DNA from: Owenia fusiformis
Taxonomy: Eukaryota; Annelida; Polychaeta; Sabellida; Oweniidae
Length of the DNA: 60,000 nucleotides
Assembly (NCBI GenBank): GCA_903813345.2
Contig: CAIIXF020000012.1
Location: 21,714,184 to 21,774,183 of the forward strand
Direction: 5' to 3'
Shown: piece after piece, positions 12,480-24,455 of the stretch
How positions within the stretch are numbered: position 1 is the first letter of the stretch
Layout of the letters: each line of letters begins with the position of its first letter
Notes under the pieces: model-generated
The model's database searches: none
Told to the model about the DNA's origin: nothing
Seen by the model: the letters and a program-made list of their open reading frames with translations, nothing else
Translations under genes and position numbers: made by a program

Positions 12480-13195
12480 GGACATTGCACATAACACAAT
12501 AATGTACTTGACAAAGATACAATGCATTTAATAAAATAATTTACCTTGCCATCAATACGATGTACTTGACCACACGACAATTCATTCGATAAAATATTTT
12601 GCCTCGACATCAAAACGAAATACTTGACCAAAAAACAATGCATTTGATAAAATATTTTGCTTTGACATCAATACGATGTACATTTGATCAAATGTTTTGC
12701 ATTGACATCAATACGATGTACTTGACAACAAGACAATACATTTGATCAAATGTTTTGCATTGACATCAATACGATGTACTTGACCACAAGACAATACATT
12801 TGATAAAATGCTTTGCTTTGACATCAATACGATGTCCTTGACCACAAGACAATACATTTGATAAAATGCTTTGCTTTGACATCAATACGATGTTCTTGAC
12901 CACAAGACAATACATTTGATAAAATGCTTTGCTTTGACATCAATACGATGTACTTGACCACAAGATAATACATTTGATAAAATGCTTTGCTTTGACATCA
13001 ATACGATGTACTTGACCACAAGACAATACATTTGATAAAATGCTTTGCTTTGACATCAATACGATGTACTTGACCACAAGACAATACATTTGATAAAATG
13101 CTTTGTATTGACATCAATACGATGTACTTGACCAAAAGACAATGCAATTGATAAAATATTTTAACTTAACATCAATATAATGTACTTGGCCACAA
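12480..13195. repeat. 58-bp minisatellite, about 12 copies
   Basis: A unit of about 58 bp runs 'gacatcaatacgatgtactt', 'gaccacaagacaatacattt', 'gataaaatgctttgcttt'. The central copies are nearly identical, while the outer ones (before about 12720 and after about 13110) are more diverged. This gradient is typical of an array growing from its middle. Minus-strand open frames at 12291-12643 are translations of it or of its flank. Confidence 0.9.
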
Positions 13196-13319
13196 GAGCA
13201 TGAACACAGTTGACTTCCGGTTAATGTTCTCGACCAGAATGAAATGGACTTATACCACTCTGTTATACCATGACGATTACGTCAAGGCGATTTGCAAAAG
13301 GTCAGTAACAATTACAAAA

Positions 13320-13373
13320 ATGGCGGATGGGAGACAGCATGTCCTCTTTTTCGCCTGTAGGCATGATTCACAG
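13320..13373 (+). CDS. Possible first coding exon (weak)
   Basis: An ATG in a good context (AAAATGGCGG) opens 18 codons (M-A-D-G-R-Q-H-V...) ending exactly at a strong donor 'CAG|gtaaga', in phase 0. No second exon was identified downstream and no family is recognised. It may belong to a short gene extending toward 14-16 kb or may be chance. Confidence 0.2.
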
Positions 13374-14490
13374 GTAAGATTTCCTTTTAAACTAGTTCCA
13401 TTCGGTGAAGTATATATGGATGGTTATAAAGACTGAGTTAAATATGCGATGTGGTCTACAAGAAGCAGAATATAAGCTGTAAACACACCGGCTGAGATAT
13501 TCAAGTTCATAATTTTTAGTCCATTCTCGTGTTTTCTCAGTATATGTGCCCCAGAGCCACTCAAAATACTAACTGTAAGTTAACTGTGTGTAAAAAAGCC
13601 ATAAAATGACAAATCCAGAAAAGAAATGTGGTGTATATTGTAAATAATAAGGTTTCCATCACAAGGTCATTAGACGACTACGTATGAATTACATGATTTT
13701 TTATGGACGGTTACGTGTTGTATTAGTTGTACATTAGATATTTAGCGGATGGTTACGTGCATGTACGCCTGTCGAGTCAAGGTTGCTAGTTATGAAAGCC
13801 TCTTTCCATGTTATTGTTATATTGAGTAAAAAATGGAATACTGAATTGCCTATATTTGTTTTCAGGACTCAAATCATATCCGGTTGAAAGATATCTAGCA
13901 ACATTTCAATTTTTGGTTCACAAGCGATATATGAAATGAACTGGGATTTCATATTTAAACTAGGTTCGCATAACCGTCCATCAATTTTTTTGCGTTACTG
14001 CAAGTTCAAAATACATTATTATAGAGTAGAACATATTAGGGGGTTTCCAATGCTTAATTGGCTTTGTATGATCGTATGTAGGTTACATCAGCTATATACA
14101 CCAAGGTCGTTAGGCAATGTAGACCATGCCCTAACGAGGAAAATAAACAAATTACTAAATTTTATGTAGTTTTGAATTTCAAACTTGACAGTTTTTCGCA
14201 TATTTCATGTTATCCCCGGGCATCAATTTGCAAAGACTACGTTCAAAATATACATGCATCATCATGCATGAATGATCATCGAATGCGACGCTTGCATAAA
14301 TAGTTTATGATTTCATTGATACACAGTAGTAGGAAAGAATGCACCAACTTTAGCTTTCGGTTCCATCGTGGCCATTTTATTGGATACATCGGCGAACGTA
14401 GCAGTCGTACCTCGTTTTCAGAGGTGGCGTAACCGTCATGCTGTAACAGCGTGTATATTTGAACATAATATGACACACTTTATCTATACA

Positions 14491-15230
14491 TACACTCCCC
14501 TCCATAAGTTTGGCAACCTTTTTTCCCCATTGAACTACGTGTTAAAGCCTCTTTACCTTTGCATTTTATTTACTTAACCTGAAAATCGACATTCCCATGT
14601 TAACCAATGGGAAATGGTAGGTTTGCCGCAAGTCATATGACAGAATATCCATCCATCCGAGTCCTTGCAAAAATACGAGTTAGGCAGGCAATTGAATTTG
14701 CTAACTTTATTGATATGTTTCTTCAGGTTCAACAAAGTTATAAGGCTTTAAAGTCAAAATTGTTTTTTTTTAAAAACCTCCCATTGAAATAACAGGAGGC
14801 GATAAATTGTTTTCAAAAATGACTTTGAAGCGCTGTAACTTTAATATTCATGAAATAAACTAAACACTTAGTGTTCAAAAAAGTTAGACAATTCAACTTT
14901 CTATATAAAAATATATTTTTTTTGCTGAATATTTTACTGAAAAGATATCCTGATTTCTGATTTGCCCCGAACCCTTCATTTCCCATTCGATTACATGGGA
15001 ATGACGATTTTCAAAAATTCATCAAATTTATCATCAATTTTCGACCTATTGTAATTGAGGAAAAAAATTGAGAAAATTTGGAGGTATTGGAAATAAAGTC
15101 AAGTTACGTTTCCATCAATATTATAAGTTATTTCATCGCCGGTTAAGTAAATAAAAATTCAAACGTAAAGAGGCTTTAACACGTAGTTCAATGGGGGAAA
15201 AAGGTTGCCAAACTTATGGAGGGGAGTGTA
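14491..15230. mobile_element. Non-autonomous mariner-type element with TIRs
   Basis: Begins 'tacactcccctccataagtt' 'tggcaacc' and ends with its reverse complement 'ggttgccaaacttatggagg' 'ggagtgta', flanked by TA. The TIRs extend about 60 bp and include 'ttgaactacgtgttaaagcc'. The ACTCCCCTCCA terminus with a TA target fits Tc1/mariner non-autonomous elements (family knowledge). No transposase frame is visible. Related copies lie at 21152-21524, 47946-48319 and 54939-55739. Confidence 0.85.
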
Positions 15231-18020
15231 ATACATTTAAACTTAGAATAACAGAAGCGTACTTGGCCATTAGAATACACATTTCAAGACCCAAGTTGAA
15301 ATACTTCGATTGAAAAGCATATACGATACACCATTGATTAGATGCACTTGAACAAAAAACACATACAGAAAATACTTAACTATTGGACAGAAGAGGGTGC
15401 ACATAAAAAAGCAATGTTGTAGTTGGACAAAATTAAATCGAAGTCTGTAAAATCATCAATAACGTTAACAAAATTGTATTTTCTTAATTTAGATGATACG
15501 AGACATATATTTGAAATAATGCAGGATTGACCAACCATATCCAGTTATCATCATAAAATGTCATATTATATTGATTCTGGACACATTTAAGAAACTGAAT
15601 TATGTGCAATCAAGTATAGACGGAATAGTTATTTTGATGTGTTTAAAACTAGATTTATCAATTTCATTTGGAATCCTATCAACATCGACTGTATCTGATG
15701 AATTCCATATCACTTTGAGTTAACACAGCAGATTTCTTATGAGTACTACTTAGAGTCTTATAATTGTTTATGGAGCTATATAAAACGCTGGTTTGACTCA
15801 GCATTATATAAAAAATGATAGACTCATAAAACACCACCGTGAAATCAATAAAATCATCCGGCTATTAGCTTGTGATAGTCTACACGACGAACTAATCCCA
15901 ACGAGTTCGAACGATTCAGTAAAGACATGCAAAATAGCTTGCATGACTAACTGTATTTATATTACGATTTCAATTCTTTGAGTTAGATAAAAACAATAAA
16001 TGAATGGAGAAGATGATCGGATGTTGCATGCATGCGAGCTTCAGCAAGTCATGCACCAAGCTGTGAGAACCCAGTGGAGCCGGGAATGTTGATTTCTATT
16101 TGGTCTATTTGCTTCTTTCTCAATTGTGGCTGTTGTAGCTTGAACAGCAGAATAGTATCACTCTCGTCGATTTAGACTGGTAAGTTTGGATGAAAATTAA
16201 AACAACTTATATCAAGCACCCACGCGTTAAAAATAGCCGACCCTAACTAATGATATTAAATAATATAATTTGCTCAATACTCTCCGCCTTAATCGAGCTC
16301 ACAACTAATTATTCCACGTATTAACAGCTTATATTATTAAGGGTAGTATTTCAATATTATTCCATACATTAACAGCTTAATGGTAGTATTTCTGCTCAAT
16401 CATGGTCAGTTTAGATATTTAAGTATAAAGGAAACAATCATTCCCAAGGTCAACTAAATACAATGCGATTATCAGAATGTCATTGGATGTACATGCAGTT
16501 GAGTATTTAAATTCTTACTTCGTAACCGTTTAAGATTTCAATCTCAGTAATTGTTTCTTGAATTTTATGTTCTGACGCACAATTAGTTTTAAGAATGTGT
16601 CAAAGTAAAGTGGCACTATTTTGTAACAAATTGTTTCAACTGATAATTTGTCGGGATGAGTTGATTGATTAAAGATGAACGTGTCAGGATATACAATTTG
16701 CAGTAATTGAGATAGCCTAGAATGGTCAAAGAGCAGTCTCAAGTATCATACATTGGAATTATTTCAATTTCTTTTGATTTCAAATCAACACGCTCACAGT
16801 CATGGCAATGCCGAGAAAAATAGCTTTTGAGGTACCAAAATCGAGATTTATGCGATAATAATTTGCCGATGGGGTTCGAATAAATATCTTTGTCTAAATT
16901 AGTTTTTCGAACTTCTATAGTTGAAATGTTCATCGAGCTGGAGGCTTGGGAGAGCGAAATAGGATAAGCGATAAAATCGATGCTACTTATTTGGCATGTA
17001 GCAAGAGATGCCTTCTAATGGTTCCTCTTCTTACACCGATATTATAACATCCGAAGAAAATCTTATTAAAATTTTGATTTGATCGGTGGAGTGATTTATG
17101 AAGAATCGAAGATACTTTATCAATAGAGAAGTTGCAATCTTTAACATTGGAACCCTGGACGCCGGGTGCTTGAAAGGCAACTTAACGACATCGAGATCTA
17201 CATCTGATGAAGCGTTCTTCAAGTGTCTTAGTGTTTGACAACCACATTTTTGAAAAATTGATTTGAACCAGTTATAACTCGTATTTCCTTATAATCGATG
17301 GTTAACTTGCGTTGACTTTACACCAGGTTAGTTTCAAAATTCTAGAATGTGAGAAAAGTATATCCGTAGTAGTTGTTTGTGGGTAGATCTTCTGGTGTTA
17401 AACGGTGATTTATTCAGCTGGTTTAAAAGAAACATATTTTTGCCACAAAAATACTTTGCCATATTTGTAAATCTATTGTAGGTTTTTAAACCGATGAACT
17501 GATGAAATACACTCTTTAATCCAAATATTTGAATAACGTTGTTGTAAACTTCTATTTTCTATTATTTGAATAATAAATGTGTCCTGGTAATGTTGTAAGA
17601 AAACATGATTCCCAATAACCACGGACTCTCTGGGATACCCAGCCCTGCCCTAAATACAACGCTTCTTACTCATTTTAGATTTCATATTTCTCTAGAGCAT
17701 TGATGATGAATTGATTATGGCATCCTATGAAGTCCTTTTTAAAAAAGTCGTCAGATTACATCAACGAAACAAATCTGTTTTACTCTCCCGATGAGGGGGG
17801 TTGGACTTTCCAATTTTCAATCACTAATGATGAAGGTCCTCTTGGTGGTCGTGGTTTCTGTAACGACTGGGGCGAGGGCAGGCAAAATAAACCTGCATAT
17901 TCACTTTAAGCTATGCTTATTGCGATAACCCCCTCCCCTATCACAATAAACTAGATCTCAACCATTCTTTCCAGTCATACAAAAAGTCTGTGATCTGGAA
18001 ATATGTCTAAAATATTGAGC
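15231..18020. other. No gene recognised
   Basis: AT-rich sequence with short open frames on both strands and no recognised domain. A small duplicated phrase containing 'acagctta' and 'gtagtattt' occurs at about 16325-16390. The frame at 17727-17909 is a short isolated ORF without supporting evidence. Confidence 0.3.
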
Positions 18021-18026
18021 TATTGA

Positions 18027-18830
18027 CACAGGCTGGTATCGAAAGATTTGTCCGCTGTGACGGAGCATGCTATTTTTCATGAAAACACTAAGAATACTTC
18101 ACGATTTATTTTTTAACTCATATGTTTCGTTATACCATACAAAATTACTTACTCCATGCAATGGATATATCATTTGCGGGTAACTTTCACTTCTGTTTGA
18201 AGTCCAATTACGCTGGGAAGAAAAGCTATTGAAAATGGCGCCTGAGTATCATACTTCAAAATGTACCATTTCTTGTTTAACTTTCTAATTGCACGATATA
18301 GTGACACGAAAATATTTACACATGGTTTCAGCATAACTATGAAGGTATAAATAAGATGTTGATGTATTTGGTCTTTTAATTCTTTGATAAAAAATAATGT
18401 TTAATTTTTTGTTAGCTGTGACGGAGCAGTTGCAAATGTGAACTGTGAAAATGCTCCGTCACAGCGGACAAAAAATTTTAAAAGACCCAATGCATTAATA
18501 TCTCATTAATACATTCAGAGTTATGCTGAAAACATATGTTAATATTATCGTGTCACTATATTATGCCATTAAAAAGTTAAAAAAGAAATGTTACATTTTA
18601 GAGTTTGACACTCTGGCGCCGTTTTCAATAGATTTTACTCCTAGCGTTATTGGACTTTAAACAGAAGTGAAGGTTACACGCAAATGATATATCCATTGCA
18701 TGGAGTAAGTAATTATCTTTGATTTAACGAAACATATGAGTTAAAAAATAAATCGTGAAGCATTCTTAGTGTTTTTATGAAAAATAGCATGCTCCGTCAC
18801 AGCGGACAAATCTTTCGATACCAGCCTGTG
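18027..18830. mobile_element. 804-bp fold-back (long-TIR) element with 5-bp target duplication
   Basis: The left end 'cacaggctggtatcgaaaga' 'tttgtccgctgtgacggag' is matched in reverse complement by the right end. The arms continue for about 370 bp each, leaving a short centre near 18415-18465, where further copies of the 'ctgtgacggagca' end motif occur in both orientations. Flanks show the duplication ATTGA at 18022-18026 and 18831-18835. There is no coding capacity. Superfamily is not assigned. Confidence 0.85.
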
Positions 18831-19256
18831 ATTGAGTTCATAAACATTCTTTAATACGTCAATCTCATTTGCAGTTCGTTAACCCTACTATCACACCAAA
18901 CTAGTTCTCACTACGTTCTCGAAAACGGGCTTCAACTGTGTACGAACGGACTGGACCTACTAAGAACCGTTTGGGATCTATTTTACGACTCAGACGGGTA
19001 GGTCCTCTAGAACTTAGACAATGCTCAAAATATTCTCGTGGTCGTCACGTTCTACAATTAGAACGAGTGACAACGTACTAACGACGAGCTCGACGTACTA
19101 CGGACGTACAACGAACGGAACCGTCGTACTTCAATCCTACTAGGGACGTTTTAATAACGAGTTGAACTGTCTGAGGACGTGTTGAAAACGAGGTAGAACT
19201 AATTGCAAACGGGTTTAAACTGATTAAGAACGTATTTAACACTGCTTATGAACGAG

Positions 19257-19403
19257 TAATGCCGTGGTAACATTTGCTCCGATTTTTACTACGGCGCCCG
19301 GCCGATTGAGTATTGTGTTCAAGATTGTATTCAATTCTGAACACAATACTCAATCGGCCGGGCGCCGGTGCTGAAAATCTGAGTATATGTGACCACGGCA
19401 TTA
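19257..19403. mobile_element. Short palindromic element with 30-bp GC-rich hairpin
   Basis: Ends 'taatgccgtgg' and 'ccacggcatta' are exact inverted repeats. Inside, 19292-19321 and 19338-19367 are a perfect 30-bp inverted repeat beginning 'cggcgcccggccgattgagt' around a 16-base loop. The transcribed form would fold into a long, very stable hairpin. It interrupts the outer element. Confidence 0.85.
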
Positions 19404-19415
19404 GCAAATAAATAG

Positions 19416-19828
19416 CTATCACACCAAACAAGTTGCCACTGCGTTCTTCAAAACTGGTTTTAAACGGTGTGCGAACGGAATGAACGTAGCTGCAACTTTC
19501 TAAGGTCTATTTACGAACTTTATGATCGTTCTCAGAAGGGAATGTGATTTTAGAACTTTGAATCGATTCAAAATTCGATGGCGACCATACCGTTCTGTAA
19601 TCAGGTCATGTTGACCTTCTAGACTAAGGGACGCGTTCTACTACGTTGCACGCCGACGTGGTGCGACCTGAACGAACTGCGAACGAGATGGACGTATTGA
19701 AGACTGTTTAAGAACGAAGAAGCTAATTATTTCAGACATATTTCCCGACCACAGCCAGATTGAGCCCGTTTTACGACGCGTTTTCGTAGGACTGGCAAGA
19801 ACGGGTAAGAACTAGTTTGGTGTGATAG
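19416..19828. mobile_element. Inner TIR element related to the outer one
   Basis: Starts 'ctatcacaccaaacaagttg' and ends with the inverted counterpart 'actagtttggtgtgatag'. The tips match those of the enclosing element ('atcacaccaaact'), so a member of the same family lies inside another, or the region is an internally rearranged copy. The interior shows the same ACG-rich wording. Confidence 0.7.
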
Positions 19829-20240
19829 GGGGTAAGGTAGCACCAGGGGGTCGCACCATATCGGTGAGCACACGTACTACAATTTCTATCCGATATCACA
19901 ACGTCGTTAACGCGTCCCTAGTTGGGTCTAAGTACGCCAATTGCGTTCCTAGTCCAGTAGGTCATCTCATTTTAAGTACGTTAATGTCAAACGATCTAAT
20001 TACAGAACGGTATGGTCGCCATGGAGAAATGGTTCGAAATTCTAAATCACCTTCCCGTCCAAGCACGTTCATGAAGTTCATAAATAGACCGTAGACCGTT
20101 TGCACAGTTTAATACCAGTTCGATAACGTTTTGAAGGACACAGCGAGTCTAGTGATAGCGTCTTTATTTCGTACACAGTTTAAGCCCGTTTTCGAGAACG
20201 TAGTACTAGTAAGAGCGAGTTTGGTGTGCTAGTAGGGTAA

Positions 20241-21151
20241 CATTTTACATTCCTAAACGCCTACTCTAGTCCCACCTAAATCTGGTTTTCTTTGCTCATA
20301 CATTTTACCCATTAGAATCCTCATTTAATCGATTCAATTAAACTATACTGTCTTTTAATAGTTGTTTACCTCTGCAAACCTGTTTACATTCGTCATCTAT
20401 TTAGGTCAATTAATTCAATCTGGTATTTAGTTTCATGAATAAAAAATAAAGAATTAAAACATCTTAAGCCCCTTTGGGGTGTCCAGAAGGATTCTTGAAC
20501 CAATATCTCGAACGTCAAGATTGCATTTTCGCATTTTCTACATTAATTTTATCTTGTGACTCATTTGACTTATTTCATTCTTATATCAATACAAGAGATG
20601 CCGGGGCATAACTCGACACAGGGTTAAGCGGGGCACTCAGTTCTGTCTAAAGGTTAACAATTCAGTGTTGGGTCATTGTCGTCATCAATCACATATGCCA
20701 TGGAATATATGCTTATGGTGACAAAATATTTAATTGCTTTTTTGTTTTTTTAATGAACAGTCATCTTTATTAAACTGCTTGCCTGTAAGATACAAGGTGG
20801 GCCAAAAAGGTACGTATCTTTATTTTTCTATTAAATTTTATGATATATAACATATCAATATTTGTAATACAATCGATCCCAAAAGACATTACCATATCTC
20901 TGTAGTGGTATTTGAATGAGTAAGATTAACAGTTAATAAGGGTGTGAATGCAAAGTTCATGTTTCAAGGTAATATCTAGCCCTCCCTGTATAAATGTAAA
21001 ATAGAAATAAAAATAATTCAAAGTGACAGTCCATTGATTGAGGAATGCATAACATTCGATATATGAAATAATTCAAAAGTTTCCTGAGATTTGGGAATTG
21101 GGTACCTTTATGCATAATGCCTTTGTATTGGTTGTCCCTTGGTGTCTTGTT
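20241..21151. other. No gene recognised
   Basis: AT-rich. A 'gggccaaaaaggtacgtatc' phrase at about 20808 looks like a transposon tip, but no partner end was found. Confidence 0.3.
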
Positions 21152-21524
21152 TACACTACACCTCCCTCCAAAATTTTGGCAACATTAGCTCCCTCATTGA
21201 ACTACGTGTTGAAGTCTCTGATATTGATGACTTCATTTCCAATGCTTCCAAACTTTTTGAAAAATGTTTCACAGATCACACTTTGATAACATTGGGTGAG
21301 ACTACACTATGAGTCAAAGTGGTTTAAACTTTATATGGAGGCTTTAACCAATGACTTTCAAAAGTTCATCAACTGTGTCGGCAAATTAGTTTGAGACAGT
21401 TTGAGACAGTTTGAGAGTGAGAAAAGAATTCAAAAAATCCGAGGAACTTGAAATGTAATCAATTTATGTGATCATTATTAAGTTAAATCAATTTCCACTG
21501 GTTCACTTTTGGAGAGGGGTGTAT
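21152..21524. mobile_element. Diverged short mariner-type element
   Basis: The left end 'tacactacacctccctccaa' then 'ttttggcaacattagctccc' and 'tcattgaactacgtgttgaa' matches the 14491 family. The right end is 'cttttggagaggggtgtata'. It is shorter and more diverged than the 14491 copy. Confidence 0.6.
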
Positions 21525-21900
21525 ATTGCTCAAGAACGATTGCTTTCTTTGAGGCAAGTTGCTAAAGCATATACGTGTTGTAGAGAAAGAAATATACATA
21601 TGGTGATTTTGATGAGCACACTGCTCCGATCACTCAACGAGAGGGGAAATATATTTAAAGGATATCCTCCCTAATCCAGACGATTAAGGGACAAATCAAA
21701 ACCAGTCAAACTGTCAACTAGGAATCTTTCTTTGCCATGTTTTGATCGATATGGTAGAAGATGTCAGAGAGCTTAGACACGCCAATCTCCACAACGGCAA
21801 CTCACCTTATTGTTCCTGCATGAACAAAGGAAACGTTCGCATTCTATTTATGTGGTATGCTTTTACATGCTACCCGGAATCCCTATTGGCTAGCTACACT

Positions 21901-22870
21901 TACAGGGTGTCCAAAAACAGGACCATAGGAAAGTTAAATTACTCAGTCAATTTTGCATATTTTGTCTTGAAATTTTAGATTTATTTAGTTCATCCAATGT
22001 GGTATTTGTTGTAAAAGTTTGATAGAAATCTGTTAGTTGAGTCAAAAACTACAGTTCCTTACAAAACATGCCCCAAATGTGCACCTCTCCTCTGCTCTAT
22101 ACACAATTCAATCCGGCGAACAAAGTTGTTGATGATCCTCCTACCCACATTTCTTTCTGAATGGACACGTTTCTTTCAAGAACAATTGATGAAGTGTTAC
22201 AGCATCCATTGCATTTTGAACAATGCACTGCCTGGGTGGCAAAGAGCAAACATGGAACCATCAGTCTTTTTTGGTTCGAACATGACTGGGGACGTGCTAT
22301 CATCATGAACAAGGACCAGTATATTCAAGTTCTCACTAAGTTTTGGAGGTCACTAAGCACCAGAATGGGCATCTAAGGAGATTGGCAGTGGTTTCAACAA
22401 ACCAATACCACCCAAACACTGCAAATGATATGCTGACATGGTTTAGGCAATGCCTTTGTGGTCAGCTCATCAGTCGCAGAACTCAGAAAATATGGGCAGC
22501 TTATTCGCCAGATCTAAATCTCTCAGATTTTTATCTTTGGGGATTTCTCAAAGCCAATGTGTATACTGACAGGCCCCTAACAATCTTAAGGGGGCAATGA
22601 CTACCCCAATTTGTACCATCCACATTTATATGTATAGGTCAGGGAGGGTCATTAAAAACTTTGTTCGCAGGATTCATTTGTGCATAGAGAGAAGTGCCAA
22701 TTTTGAGCATGTTTTGTAAGGTACTGTAGTTTGTGACAAAATAGACAGATTACCATTAAACTTGTACAACAAGATTCACATTGAATGAACTTTAAAATTT
22801 CAAGGCAAAATATGCAAAATTGACCGAATTATTCAACTTTCTTACTGTCCTGTTTTTTGGACACCCTGTA
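21901..22870 (+). mobile_element. Tc1/mariner-like DNA transposon, decayed
   Basis: TIRs of about 60 bp run from 'cagggtgtccaaaaacagga' to its mirror 'tgttttttggacaccctg', with TA at both junctions. Both ends also carry 'ttttgcatattttg' (in inverted form). The interior encodes remnants of a DDE transposase on the + strand in at least two frames, including the 'WAAYSPDLNLSDFYLWGFLK' block (about 22495-22555), the family's third catalytic-region signature. The frame is broken (about 22343-22380) and the block around the second catalytic Asp is not preserved, so it is inactive. Solo copies of its tip occur at 49340-49389 and 50263-50330. Confidence 0.85.
22161..22600 (+). pseudogene. Broken transposase (Tc1/mariner-like, DDE)
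   Basis: Two overlapping + strand frames cover the remnant: 22161-22376 (N-terminal side) and 22343-22600 (C-terminal side). The latter contains S-P-D-L-N and D-F-Y-L-W-G, typical of the catalytic C-terminal part of IS630/Tc1/mariner transposases. The two frames are not contiguous, which indicates at least one frameshift, and the N-terminal DNA-binding part is missing or unrecognisable. Confidence 0.75.
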
Positions 22871-23024
22871 CCTATCACTATCAAAAATATTCTAGGTTTG
22901 GTGCTGACTGCTGATATATATTATGTTCTTAATGATCTCTAGCTTAGCATATAGAGACATTTAGGCATTCTATTGTAGTTGGCTACCAAACAGACTTGAA
23001 TTAGGCTACCCCAACGAAAAACAG

Positions 23025-23284
23025 TTTAGATCTGCACTTTTAACCCAAACCGTTTATGTAACTTAAGTTAGGAATTGAATAGACGATTCTGTTGTCTTCT
23101 GGGCTTTTTTCGCAAACATATACATTTTCTAAAACATATGATACTGATACACGTTTGTGAAAAAAAGTCGTGGGTATTCTGCCTACAACGCAAAAATCGA
23201 AAAAAATCGTACCTTCGACGTTCCGACATTTTGTTACCGAAACGAACCGTTTCGGTAACCAGCATAATCGAGCGAATCACCAGT
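23025..23284. mobile_element. Partial copy of the 3576-3940 MITE family
   Basis: Shares 'agatctgcacttttaaccca', 'gattctgttgtcttctgggc', 'gatactgatacacgtttgtg' and the right end 'taatcgagcgaatcaccagtg' with the element at 3576-3940. The left terminus is missing. Confidence 0.7.
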
Positions 23285-24000
23285 GAAAAGTGGAAAATCG
23301 AAATCATTGACACACCATTTGCAGCGGATCCCTTTCATTGTCACGTAAGGCTAAGCGTCAAAAATCCACAAAGAATCAAAGGAAGACTGAAAAGAAGATC
23401 ATCTAGAAACATTTATCTGACTCGTTCATTTTATAGCCTATCGTCACAAGGGCAGCATTTGAAACCCCTAAAGAAATTATTTGCTCATTAACTAGTCCAG
23501 TGTGTTCGTACTTCAAACTAATCACATATTTATCAATTTCGGAAATTAACGAAACAATTATCTCAAAGATTATTACACGGGAAATAGGAAAATATCCGTT
23601 TGTAAATAGATAACTGTGCCATTTTAATTGGGTATAGTTCTAGCTAAGACCCGATGTAAAAGGGTAGGAGGTCCTATCAAATTATGGTTCTACTTTCCAC
23701 TGATTTATATGGTGACCTAAATACAACTCTTTCCCTTATTATCGTATCCACAATCAGGGCCAGTAAGGGCCTTTAAGAAAGGGGACCATAATCCCCAGGG
23801 GACCATAATTTCTTTCACACTGGTTCTCTTTCGTGATTAGCTGATGTTCAGTACAGCACCATGTATCGATCTATTTATTTCATTGACAAGTCAATAAATC
23901 TTCTCAAGACTCAGTGATGCATCATTCAAATTAATCTCCAGTAATTCGGTAGAATGAGTTCAGGTCAACATGACAGAGATCAACCATTTATGACCTATGG

Positions 24001-24455
24001 AATACTATTCATAGTATCATATTTAGCATTATCCTACACTTAGTGTACTAAATGTATAATAACATGAAAAAATAAATTTGATATTTATTGGCAAAATGAA
24101 TATCCGGAGGATATCGTAACGATATACTCCGGGCGGAGGATATCGTGACGATATACTCCGGAAAACCCAATATGCGGAGGATATTGTGACGATATACTCC
24201 GCTTGTTGATTTCCCGCCAAATTGACTCTATTTGGCATGAAATTCATTTTACATTGATATTACTACATTCAGTACACTCCTTGCAAGTGTAGGATAATAA
24301 GAACATCCTATGATTTTTTTCAGAATATCATTTTAATCTACTCGGTGATATTGATATATGCACTCGTTCGCTTCGCTCTCTCGTGCAGATATCAATATCA
24401 CCTCGTAGATAAAAATGATATTCCTCAAAATCATAGGATATCCTATAAATATGAC
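24001..24455. mobile_element. Palindromic TIR composite, copy 1
   Basis: The 24029-24300 part is bounded by inverted 'ttatcctacactt' tips and contains a series of short 'ggcggaggatatcgtgacg' 'atatactccg' palindromes. It is followed by a ~145-bp near-palindrome (24304-24452) whose arms read 'cctatgattttttt', 'gaatatcattttaatcta' and 'ggtgatattgatat'. With its flanks ('tatggaatactattca') the unit is tandemly duplicated from 24456. No coding capacity. Confidence 0.8.

Larger units (their letters stand above)
18881..20240. mobile_element. Outer TIR element of a nested set, ~1.36 kb
   Basis: The left end ('aaccctactatcacaccaaa' then 'ctagttctcactacgttctc' and 'gaaaacgggc') is mirrored at the right end ('gcccgttttcgagaacgtag', 'gagtttggtgtgctagtagg'). 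The interior is unusually rich in ACG/CGT words ('gtacaacgaacgg', 'tactaacgacgagctcgacg'), unlike the AT-rich surroundings. Two further inverted-repeat elements sit inside it. No transposase frame was seen; the short + strand frame at 19822-20094 is not recognisable. Confidence 0.75.

Noticed and set aside
12480-13195. Possible CRISPR-like array
   Set aside because: The whole 58-bp unit is repeated with no unique spacers.
23075-23491. 138-aa + strand frame with basic C-terminal part
   Set aside because: Its first half is MITE sequence shared with 3576-3940. The rest shows no recognisable motif, and there is no splice or start support.
24029-24247. 72-aa frame repeated as a 69-aa frame at 24490-24699
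   Set aside because: Similarity comes from the tandem duplication of a non-coding palindromic element, not from a duplicated gene.
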